Positions 1-5,523 of a stretch of DNA of 7,635 nucleotides are shown here, piece after piece (position 1 is the first letter of the stretch; each line of letters starts with the position of its first letter). The position numbers and the translations under genes are program-made. This stretch comes from WHTG01 sp035540515 (GTDB taxonomy: Bacteria; Actinomycetota; Nitriliruptoria; Euzebyales; Egibacteraceae). The stretch spans positions 1 to 7,635 of the forward strand of contig DATLGM010000337.1 of the NCBI GenBank assembly GCA_035540515.1, given 5' to 3'. Below the pieces are notes generated by a model, which did no database searches, was not told the origin of the DNA, and saw only the letters and a program-made list of their open reading frames with translations.

Positions 1-4
1 CGTG

Positions 5-811
5 TCATTCGACCCCCGGGAACAGCAGAAGAGGCCGCTTTCGCGGCTTTTTTCTCTCCACGTCGGTCGCGCCGGCGCCGTCGCCCTCGTCGGCTGCGGT
101 CTCCTCGGCCGCCCCGTCGAGTTCGAGGTTGTCCTCGTCGAAGTGCACGGCGCCCCACGTCTCCCACGCGGTGCCGTCGAGGGCGACGGCGCCGGACAGC
201 ACCCACTCCGCGGGGATGGGAGCGCGGGCAATCTGGTTGGCGAACCAGTCCGCGTCGACCCGCACATCCTCGCCGTCGACCTCGTAGTTGAAGCCCTCTT
301 CGAGGACCTTGACCAAGGCGAGGAACAGGTCGTCGACGCGCTTGTACATCTGCTCCCGGTCAAGCAGGTCGACGCGGACGCCGATGCTCTCCAACTGCGC
401 GTCGGTCAACTTCCGCAGCCTCTTGCTCCACGACTTGACCTCGCCGTTGTGCTTCTCGCGCGTGCCGTTGATGAACATGCCGACGAGCAGCGACTCCACG
501 GAAAGCGCCCGAGGCCGGCCGGTGCTGTGGTCGAGTTTGGAGCGCAGCGGCTCAAGGACTCGCGACCTGTGCACGAACTCGCGGGCCACGCGCAGTTCGG
601 TCGCCTCCGACAGCGTGTAGGTGTCGGTGCCGGCGCGGGCGAGTCCCTTGACGCGAGCGAGGTATCCGGCCATCGCCGAGTTCTTCGCGCGTTCGTTGCG
701 ACGACGCGCGGCGCGGTTGACCGGCGGCTCGTGCTCGACGTAGCGCGTATCCGACAGCACGCGGTTGCGGCGCCGCTCGTCGGGGGTGACGACGCGGTTG
801 AGAGGACGCAT
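5..811 (-). CDS. Truncated transposase-like protein (DDE-type N-terminal part)
   Basis: 268 aa from the ATG at 811, whose A is the last base of the upstream gene's TGA (TGATG), so translation is probably coupled. A basic N-terminal region (about residues 10-60) is followed by a helical segment with RSKLDHSTGRPRALSVE (about 90-106), a wording I associate with actinobacterial transposase-like proteins, and by LDGTAWETWG (211-220), which resembles the strand carrying the first catalytic Asp (D212) of DDE transposases. After an acidic linker (221-250) and a basic KKPRKR stretch the frame stops. The second Asp and the Glu expected over a further 200 or more residues are absent. The last codons cross a hairpin that looks like a plus-strand terminator, so the end may be a junction or a frameshift with the rest outside the window. 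An active transposase is unlikely. The family assignment rests on pattern memory and is moderate; that the frame is coding is well supported by codon use. Confidence 0.6.
   Translation of the reverse strand: MRPLNRVVTPDERRRNRVLSDTRYVEHEPPVNRAARRRNERAKNSAMAGYLARVKGLARAGTDTYTLSEATELRVAREFVHRSRVLEPLRSKLDHSTGRPRALSVESLLVGMFINGTREKHNGEVKSWSKRLRKLTDAQLESIGVRVDLLDREQMYKRVDDLFLALVKVLEEGFNYEVDGEDVRVDADWFANQIARAPIPAEWVLSGAVALDGTAWETWGAVHFDEDNLELDGAAEETAADEGDGAGATDVERKKPRKRPLLLFPGVE
34..53 (+). terminator. Rho-independent terminator, plus strand
   Basis: A perfect GCCGC/GCGGC stem (34-38 with 43-47) closes a TTTC loop and is followed directly by six T (48-53). It would end a plus-strand transcript coming from left of the window. 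It lies inside the last codons of the minus-strand transposase-like frame, which suggests that frame's 3' end is not original. Read on the minus strand there is no T tract, so it should act in one direction. Confidence 0.6.
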
Positions 812-1767
812 CAAGATTCGCTCACCGCCCCCAGCACCGTCGGGCCCCTCAGCGCGCGACGTGATGCGCTGACCGACACGAGCGGCACGAACGGCATCAG
901 GTCCTGCAGGGTCTTCATGTGCTCCATGCCGGCCGCCTGCGTCAGCAGCGGTAGCGGCGTCCCCATGGCGAGGTGGCGGACCAGCCACGTGCTGCGGAAC
1001 CGGTACCCGTTGAACCTGGGCGCGCCGGGAGGCTCGCCGAGGCGGTCGAGCACCCCGGACATCCTGCTGTTCTGGTTCACGGCCCGACCGGAGATGAGGT
1101 AGCGGTCACCCCGGCGGCGAGCGACGAGGACCACTTCCCAAAGCCGGTCCTCCCACTCGGCCAGCACCGGCACGGTGCGCGGCGACGGCGCGCCGACGGT
1201 GACCAGTACGACGCCGTCCTCCCGACGGACGTCAGCGGGGCGTATGACGGGGTACCAGTGCCCGTCGAGGCCGGCCCCCGCCCCGGCGGCTGTCATGGTC
1301 GACAGCGCCTGTCGCTGCTCGACGGTGGGCATGGACTGTGCGACCCGCCACAGTGCTTCCGTCTCGTCGCTGGTGTACGGCGGCGACACGTCTGGCAAGG
1401 GCGTGCGGACGCGAGGGCGGGGCCACGGCGCGTCCACGGTGAGGACCCGGCCGAGGTACGCGAGGTGCGAGACGTAAGTCGAACGCGACCGGCTCTTGGC
1501 GAAGCACTCGGCGACGAACTCGTCGCAGTTGTGCGGGTCGAGGACCGCCTCCACGTCGAGCGGGATGCCCTTGCCCAGCGACCACTCCGCGATGCGTGCC
1601 AGCAGCCGAGCCCACCTCGTCGCGGTGTGCATGTCCTGCGGGTCGGTCTGCATGACCAGGGGCATGACGAAGCCGCGCAGCGTGCGGTTCCACAAGGCTG
1701 TGTCCACCACATGGGGGGCGGGGGCGTACTCGTCGAGTCGGTGCATGAGCGCGTCGGTGACGGCCAT
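811..1767 (-). CDS. Tyrosine-recombinase-like protein with degenerate active site
   Basis: 318 aa from the ATG at 1767, preceded 8 nt upstream by GGAG. The frame stays open to a GTG at 1851 (346 aa), but no good ribosome site supports that start. The layout is phage-integrase-like: an N-terminal helical core-binding-like part (about 20-115, with SRSRSTYVSHLAYLGR at 92-107) and a C-terminal catalytic-like part (about 131-295). GAGAGLDGHW (162-171) sits where integrases carry the first Arg, here D168. The HxLRHT-like box is YRFRSTW (255-261), keeping one Arg (R258). The following box reads AAGMEH instead of LGH, and LQDLMPF (287-293) has no Tyr where the nucleophile is expected. Strand exchange is therefore doubtful; it may be a DNA-binding or accessory protein, or a relic. 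It overlaps the transposase-like gene by one base. The fold is inferred by eye and distant. Confidence 0.6.
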   Translation of the reverse strand: MAVTDALMHRLDEYAPAPHVVDTALWNRTLRGFVMPLVMQTDPQDMHTATRWARLLARIAEWSLGKGIPLDVEAVLDPHNCDEFVAECFAKSRSRSTYVSHLAYLGRVLTVDAPWPRPRVRTPLPDVSPPYTSDETEALWRVAQSMPTVEQRQALSTMTAAGAGAGLDGHWYPVIRPADVRREDGVVLVTVGAPSPRTVPVLAEWEDRLWEVVLVARRRGDRYLISGRAVNQNSRMSGVLDRLGEPPGAPRFNGYRFRSTWLVRHLAMGTPLPLLTQAAGMEHMKTLQDLMPFVPLVSVSASRRALRGPTVLGAVSES

Positions 1768-1824
1768 CTCGGGGTCTCCAGTCGGCAGAATGTGTCCTAC
1801 CGGCTTTGCGCCTGGCCCCTTCCC

Positions 1825-1839
1825 AGTCACTCTGATACT
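1825..1839. promoter_or_regulatory. Imperfect copy of the TetR-site dyad
   Basis: AGTCACTCTGATACT resembles the perfect dyad AGTATCACTTGATACT at 2144-2159 and shares with it the 8-mer TGATACTC (1833-1840 and 2153-2160). It lies about 60-70 bp upstream of the preferred start of the minus-strand recombinase-like gene, in its leader or promoter. One site near each divergent gene fits control of both by the TetR-like protein. Inferred from similarity only. Confidence 0.35.
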
Positions 1840-2009
1840 CACCCTGCGCACCCCCTTCCCGCCCCTCGTCCCGCGCGGCCAGGATGAGGTCGTCGCATGC
1901 GCTGGCGGGTGTGCCTCCCGCCGCCGCTCGGGGGAGACTCCGCACGCCAGGCGAGTAACTGTGCAAGGCTGCTGCCAGCGGAAACACCGCTAACAGGAGG
2001 GCACGCGGC

Positions 2010-2201
2010 ATGCGCCCCGATATGGAGGCAGCGAAAAGCACGCACGGCGGCGACTGTTCGCGAGCGGTGCGTGGCGTTGTGTGTCCTGTACAGCATCCCC
2101 GCTGCCTCCGACGCAGGCCAAAGCCCGCCGGGCAGACGAGTACAGTATCACTTGATACTCAGTTTGTGAACCCCTTTTTCCGGGCGGCGCGGAACCGCTG
2201 A
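2010..2201 (+). CDS. Possible 63-aa leader peptide upstream of the TetR gene
   Basis: 63 codons from the ATG at 2010, preceded by AGGAGGG with an 8-nt spacer, the best ribosome site in this intergenic region. Its TGA (2199-2201) overlaps the ATG of the TetR-like gene as TGATG, the arrangement used for translational coupling; the TetR gene itself has only a weak GGAA upstream. Against it, third codon positions are not clearly GC-rich, the peptide (Arg- and Pro-rich, three Cys, no recognisable domain) suggests nothing, and the TetR-site dyad lies inside the frame. It could be a leader ORF or chance. Confidence 0.3.
   Translation: MRPDMEAAKSTHGGDCSRAVRGVVCPVQHPRCLRRRPKPAGQTSTVSLDTQFVNPFFRAARNR
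2144..2159. promoter_or_regulatory. Perfect 16-bp dyad, probable TetR-type operator
   Basis: AGTATCACTTGATACT is perfectly symmetric (7-bp arms, 2-bp centre) and begins 57 bp before the TetR-like start codon. Size, symmetry and position are typical of a TetR-family autoregulatory operator. The arm reappears at 1833-1839 beside the divergent gene. That the adjacent regulator binds here is inference. Confidence 0.55.
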
Positions 2202-2851
2202 TGCCGCCGACCGCCTACGACCTCGCACGCGCAGAGTTCCTTGAGAACGCCGCGCGCATCTTCGCCGCAGAGGGGTGGGGCGTGACCACTCGCGAACTCG
2301 CCAGGCGCTGCCACGTGTCCCTGACGACCATCAACACCGCCTTCACGGAACACGAGGGCGAGTCGCAGCACGAGACGGAGTACGTGCCCGGCAAGGACGG
2401 CCTCATCACCGCGGTCGTCGCCTGGGCCGTCGGGCGCTGGCACGACGAGCTCGGCCCCGTGGTCTCACGATCCGCAGGAGAGCCTGCCCCGGACCGTGTC
2501 GCCGCCGCATTCGACCGCCTGGCGGAAGCGGTTGCCGAGGACCCGGCGCCGTTCGCCCTGCTCGTTCGGGCACTCGACCTTCGGATGACGCACCCGGAAG
2601 AACGCGACCAGCAGCACCCCGGCAAGCGCGCCGCCATCCGGCACCGCGCCAAGGCCGCGAAGCTGCTCGAAGACCTCATGGCTCCACCTGTTGCCGCACG
2701 GCTGGGGCAGACCCGACGGGAGAAGGTCGCAGACGAGCTCGCGTCGCTGATGCTGTGCGCCGGCTACGCCGGCGTCGCCGGTCGACCGCAGGACGCGGTC
2801 ACGCTTCGCGACGCCGCGCTGCTGCTCATGGCCGACCGCCTGGAAGGGTGA
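2201..2851 (+). CDS. TetR-family-like transcriptional regulator
   Basis: 216 aa, a normal TetR length. Residues 10-48 match the N-terminal three-helix DNA-binding domain: FLENAARIFAAEGWGVTTRE, then LARRCHVSLTTINTAF as the helix-turn-helix. In ordinary TetR proteins the recognition helix runs straight into a YYHFxxKexL element; here about 15 polar, acidic residues (roughly 49-60, HEGESQHETE) come first and the element appears as YVPGKDGLI (61-69). Residues 70-216 are helical with a hydrophobic end (LRDAALLLMADRL), as expected for a ligand-binding and dimerisation domain whose ligand cannot be predicted. The ATG overlaps the stop of a small upstream ORF. It is divergent from the recombinase-like gene, with matching dyads in between, so it probably represses itself and possibly that gene. 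It may be co-transcribed with the next gene, 83 bp downstream. Confidence 0.75.
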   Translation: MPPTAYDLARAEFLENAARIFAAEGWGVTTRELARRCHVSLTTINTAFTEHEGESQHETEYVPGKDGLITAVVAWAVGRWHDELGPVVSRSAGEPAPDRVAAAFDRLAEAVAEDPAPFALLVRALDLRMTHPEERDQQHPGKRAAIRHRAKAAKLLEDLMAPPVAARLGQTRREKVADELASLMLCAGYAGVAGRPQDAVTLRDAALLLMADRLEG

Positions 2852-2890
2852 CGGCGCCGGGGGCTGGCCTGCTGGAGTGGGGAGGGTCCT

Positions 2891-2901
2891 GACATGTTGT
2901 C
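2891..2901. promoter_or_regulatory. Short inverted repeat between the TetR and 245-aa genes
   Basis: GACA-TGT-TGTC is a small dyad in the 83-bp gap, about 34 bp before the ATG of the 245-aa gene. It could be a regulator half-site pair or chance; it does not resemble the 16-bp dyads. Confidence 0.15.
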
Positions 2902-2934
2902 TTGGACGCAGCCGCCACCGACGGAGCCCGCACA

Positions 2935-3672
2935 ATGACTGCCACGATGACCCACGACGACGCCCCGACAGACTTCCGGCCCCGGCAGGGCAAGCTCGCC
3001 CGCATCGACCACCCCAACGTCACCGAGGAGATGGTCCTCGGCTCCGAGCAGCTCCGCTCGGCGCCCTTCCCCATCCCGCTGCACATGCGGCTGACGCACC
3101 CGGTGACGCCGGCCGACTGGTGCGTCACCGCCAAGCTCTCGCGCGACCGCACCATTGAGGTCATCGCCCTGACGCGCTGCGCGTGCCCGGAGCCAGACCG
3201 CCTTGCACGAGCCCAGAAGTTCACCGACGAGATGCGCGCGCAGTCGCCGCTGTACCAGCGGCTGACAGCCGCAGACGTGATGGAGGCCGCCGACAACGCC
3301 TACCGCGCCTTCTACCACGACCAGGAGCCGCACGTCGTCGAGCGCACCGTCCGCAGCACCCTCGCCCGCGCCGGCGTCGGCGCCGTCGTCACGCTGCTGC
3401 TGCGACCCAGCGAGTCCTTCGAGGGCCGGTGGCACGTCAAGGCGGCCAACGACCTGGCGACCGGCGACATCGTTTCGATTGACAGCGGCCACGGCTGGTT
3501 CGGTGCCGGCCTCGTCGAACGGCGCGACGGCGACAAGCTGGTCGTAGCCATCCGCTCGCTCGATGAGCTGCCGGCCGAGCGCGACGAGGTTCGCCTGGCC
3601 GAGTTCGCCGCCTGGCGCGCCGAGCAGGGCCGCCGCTGGGACCAGCAGTACGGCGGCACCGGGGCGCACTGA
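2935..3672 (+). CDS. Protein of unknown function (245 aa)
   Basis: ATG at 2935 is chosen because GGAG lies 8 nt upstream; a TTG at 2902 and an ATG at 2947 are in frame. I do not recognise the family. It looks soluble, with no signal peptide or membrane segment. A polar N-terminus (1-45) precedes a mixed alpha/beta stretch with WCVTAKLSRDRTIEVIALT (62-80) and a Cys pair (CAC, 82-84), a helical middle (about 90-150), and a C-terminal beta-rich part with GDIVSIDSGHGWFGAGLVE (177-195) followed by an acidic/basic helix. The GDIVxIDxGxGW segment reads like a small beta barrel, but I cannot assign an activity. GC-rich third positions show it is coding. It sits 83 bp after the TetR-like gene and 54 bp before the MNT-like gene, so it may be the regulator's operon partner. 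Confidence 0.7.
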   Translation: MTATMTHDDAPTDFRPRQGKLARIDHPNVTEEMVLGSEQLRSAPFPIPLHMRLTHPVTPADWCVTAKLSRDRTIEVIALTRCACPEPDRLARAQKFTDEMRAQSPLYQRLTAADVMEAADNAYRAFYHDQEPHVVERTVRSTLARAGVGAVVTLLLRPSESFEGRWHVKAANDLATGDIVSIDSGHGWFGAGLVERRDGDKLVVAIRSLDELPAERDEVRLAEFAAWRAEQGRRWDQQYGGTGAH

Positions 3673-3706
3673 CCGCCGCTTGCCGGTACCGTTGTAGGCA
3701 GTCAGT
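3668..3706. promoter_or_regulatory. Interrupted inverted repeat upstream of the MNT/HEPN pair
   Basis: ACTGAC (3668-3673, over the stop of the 245-aa gene) pairs with GTCAGT (3701-3706); inside it TGCC (3681-3684) pairs with GGCA (3697-3700), around a GGTACC palindrome. It lies 20-60 bp before the MNT-like start. It may be an operator for the pair or a weak terminator of the preceding gene; there is no T tract. Confidence 0.25.
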
Positions 3707-3726
3707 AGACAGTGGGAGGTGGCGTC

Positions 3727-4017
3727 ATGGCAGGTGCACCAGACCTCGCATCCCGTGGTACGCCGCGTGAGGTGATGGCACGGCACCGCGATGTCGTCGA
3801 GCGGCTGGCGAAGCGGCACGGCCTGTCGCACGTGCGCGTCACCGATGGCGGGCTGGTTCTCGTCACGGCCGACAGCCAGGACGTCAGCTACGCCACGCTG
3901 TCGCGGTTCGAGGAAGACCTCGCCCACGCGCTCGACGTCGACGTCGAGGCGTACACCGACGACGTGCTGACCAACCCAGGCCACACCGAGGCGCTGGACA
4001 CCGCGCAGCCCCTGTGA
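3727..4017 (+). CDS. MNT-like antitoxin candidate lacking the nucleotidyltransferase motif
   Basis: 96 aa from the ATG at 3727, with GGGAGGTGG just upstream (an in-frame GTG at 3712 lies before that site). The order of elements matches minimal nucleotidyltransferases of MntA type: helix HRDVVERLAKRHGLSHVRV (20-38), strand LVLVTA (43-48), helix YATLSRFEEDLAHAL (55-69), then DVDVEAYT (70-77) where MntA proteins have a 'rRVDLVT'-like strand. The GSxxRGE...SDxD active-site segment expected after the first strand is missing; the sequence passes from VRV through TDGG to LVLV. It could not transfer nucleotides by the known mechanism. It overlaps the HEPN-like gene by four bases (GTGA), which suggests fixed stoichiometry. 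On its own the protein would be unassignable; the call leans on the neighbour. Confidence 0.5.
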   Translation: MAGAPDLASRGTPREVMARHRDVVERLAKRHGLSHVRVTDGGLVLVTADSQDVSYATLSRFEEDLAHALDVDVEAYTDDVLTNPGHTEALDTAQPL

Positions 4018-4361
4018 CGCGACTGTCACCACGGGAACTGCTGCTGCGGCTCACGGTCACGCACGCGCACCTCGACCGACTCGCAGCGGACCACGACCTG
4101 CACGACCCCGACGACTTCCGCGTCGTGTACGAGGTCGTCCTCGGACTCGTGTTCGCCGGCAACCTCGCCCGCGAGTTCGAGCAGGCCAACCCCGAGTTCG
4201 CCGGCGCGTTCCCCGATGTCATCCGAGTGCGCGACAAGCTGGCGCACCTGCGGTCGTACGACGACATCAGCGTCTGGCGGGTGTCGTCGTCGGTCGACAC
4301 GGTGCTGGCGTCTGCAGCCGAGCGGGCTCAGGCACTTCTTGCACGGCTCCGACCGGCATGA
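4014..4361 (+). CDS. HEPN-domain toxin-like protein (HepT/DUF86 type)
   Basis: 115 aa from the GTG at 4014, inside the stop of the MNT-like gene (GTGA). It is all-helical in character and of HepT size. Residues 73-78 read RDKLAH, fitting the R-x4-H catalytic motif of HEPN ribonucleases, after a helix (about 35-58) and before SYDDISVWRVSSSVDTVL (81-98), which corresponds to the 'Y..vd.e.vw..i...l' helix of DUF86 proteins. In characterised HepT toxins the motif continues as H-x-Y and that Tyr is AMPylated by MntA; here H78 is followed by L-R, and the nearest Tyr is Y82 (H+4). Known HepT proteins are RNases that stop growth or act in phage defence; RNase activity here is an inference. I am fairly sure of HEPN, less so of its partner's mode of action. 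Confidence 0.65.
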   Translation: MTRLSPRELLLRLTVTHAHLDRLAADHDLHDPDDFRVVYEVVLGLVFAGNLAREFEQANPEFAGAFPDVIRVRDKLAHLRSYDDISVWRVSSSVDTVLASAAERAQALLARLRPA

Positions 4362-4466
4362 CGCATCCCCGCCGCCAAGGGCAAGCCGTGGCGCAGGCTC
4401 ATCGCGAACGCGCCGGCGAAGCCGAAGCGCCATCGCCGCGACCTGTACGCCGGGCCGCGAGCGGCT
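4362..4466 (+). other. Coding-like in-frame tail after the HEPN stop
   Basis: Reading on in the HEPN frame beyond the TGA at 4359-4361 gives 34 sense codons to a TAG (4464-4466), with nearly every third position G or C and a basic, protein-like composition (KGKPWRRLIANAP, then KPKRHRRDLYAGP). There is no ATG, GTG or TTG to start it separately. It may be the lost C-terminus of a longer HEPN gene or a fragment of another gene. An ATG-started 67-codon frame (4358-4561) overlaps it but has poorer codon statistics. Confidence 0.35.
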
Positions 4467-4548
4467 TAGCACGCTGGATAGGCGCGCTCCTGTTCGCGGC
4501 GACCGGCCGCAGGAAAGCCTCCGCACCGGGAGCCCGCCGCCGACCGCT

Positions 4549-4592
4549 GGTGTCCACTTAAACATGCCTAGTAATACAAATAGTCATTGACG
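4549..4592 (+). promoter_or_regulatory. AT-rich promoter candidate for the GerMN-amidase-ankyrin operon
   Basis: An abrupt AT-rich stretch (about 4556-4588) in otherwise GC-rich DNA, 70-100 bp before the operon's first start. TTAAAC (4558-4563) with a 17-bp gap to TAGTCA (4581-4586) is one possible -35/-10 pair; TAATAC (4572-4577) is another -10 candidate. Neither is a strong match. The position fits the operon promoter, and no other AT-rich stretch exists in the 297-bp gap. Confidence 0.3.
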
Positions 4593-4658
4593 CGCCTGTC
4601 TCACCGAGAGCAACCTCGCACAACGCCAGACACGCTGGTGCAGCGGACGGGGGTAACC

Positions 4659-5522
4659 ATGAATGCATGGCGAATAGCACTGGCGCTGGTTTTTGCTGCC
4701 GCCACCTCAACGGCAGTCGACACGCCCCCAGAAGCGCCGGCAGGCGAGACGATCCTCGCGAGCGATGTTTCCGCAGCATCGGACGTCGGTGAGATCGCTT
4801 TGGCAGGCGCGAGGAACGACCCTCGATTCAGCCGTCCCGTGGATCTGGTTATCGAAACCAGGGAGCAGTGGGCGCAGCATCAGGAAGAAGCGAGACGGTC
4901 ACCGATGGCCTTCGACGGCATGACGATCGGCGTAGTCATCCCGTCCGACGCGACAGGTCCCGAAGCGGGGCGTGCGATGGCCAATAGAGACGCCGCACGC
5001 ATGGCTGCACAAAGCAACGAGGTTGCCGCAGCAGCCCCGGAATGCGCTGTCGACCGCGGGAGCCCCGATACAGACGTCGGCGTGTTCCTCGCGTGTGAGG
5101 GCCGCGAGCCGGACTCCTACTTTGTGCGCCTGCCAGGCCCGATGACGCCGGAGCTTGCATCTGGGTCGCCGGGGCAACAGGTACGAGCCCGCCTGCGGGT
5201 GCTCCTCTCTCCGCCGCCCGAGCCGTACCGCAACGCGGGTTACTACTCGGTTCTCGCAGGCGCCCCAGAATCCATACAGGCTGTGACACTTGAAGGCAGC
5301 CACCTGACCGTCTCGTTCTCCGACGACATCAACCACCTGGGGGTCCACGAGCTGGCTGCCGGGACGGTGCTCGTCGACCAGGTGCTGGCGACTGCGCTTT
5401 CGGTGGACGCAGTCCAGAGCGTCCAGCTAACGCTCGGCGGAGATTGCGAAGCGTTTTGGGCGGCACTTGAAGGGTCCGGTTGCCACACGTTGACTCGCGA
5501 TGACCTGCAGGAGCGTGATTAG
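4659..5522 (+). CDS. Exported GerMN-domain protein
   Basis: 287 aa from the ATG at 4659, preceded by ACGGGGG; an in-frame TTG at 4587 would put 24 polar residues before the hydrophobic segment. IALALVFAAATSTAV (6-20) is a short signal-peptide-like stretch with only one basic residue before it and no lipobox Cys. Residues about 140-275 resemble a GerMN domain (the repeat of the GerM spore-germination protein): VGVFLACEG, then VRARLRVLLSPPPEPY (175-190), SIQAVTLEGSHLTVSFS (205-221), a helix VLVDQVLATALSV (237-249) and VQSVQLTLGGDC. Four Cys (129, 146, 263, 275) could form two disulfides outside the cell. GerMN domains occur with cell-wall amidases and sporulation proteins, and the next gene, one base downstream, encodes an amidase, so a role in localising or controlling it is plausible. 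Residues 45-135 are unassigned. Confidence 0.65.
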   Translation: MNAWRIALALVFAAATSTAVDTPPEAPAGETILASDVSAASDVGEIALAGARNDPRFSRPVDLVIETREQWAQHQEEARRSPMAFDGMTIGVVIPSDATGPEAGRAMANRDAARMAAQSNEVAAAAPECAVDRGSPDTDVGVFLACEGREPDSYFVRLPGPMTPELASGSPGQQVRARLRVLLSPPPEPYRNAGYYSVLAGAPESIQAVTLEGSHLTVSFSDDINHLGVHELAAGTVLVDQVLATALSVDAVQSVQLTLGGDCEAFWAALEGSGCHTLTRDDLQERD

Positions 5523-5523
5523 C

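Larger units (their letters stand above)
1768..2200. other. Divergent intergenic control region
   Basis: 433 bp between the minus-strand recombinase-like gene and the plus-strand TetR-like gene. It holds the two related dyads, a small hairpin AGCGG-AAACA-CCGCT (1977-1991), and a strong ribosome-site-like AGGAGGG (1995-2001) before an ATG at 2010. I could not identify a convincing -35/-10 pair for either gene. Confidence 0.6.

Noticed and set aside
2..1102. Long plus-strand open frame of 366 codons opposite the recombinase/transposase genes
   Set aside because: Antisense shadow: the minus-strand frames have protein-like composition, domain motifs, ribosome sites and coupled starts; this one does not.
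4358..4561. 67-codon ATG frame overlapping the HEPN stop (ATGA)
   Set aside because: The overlap looks operon-like, but third positions are poorly biased, composition is Arg/Ala-rich, and the HEPN frame across the same DNA looks more coding.
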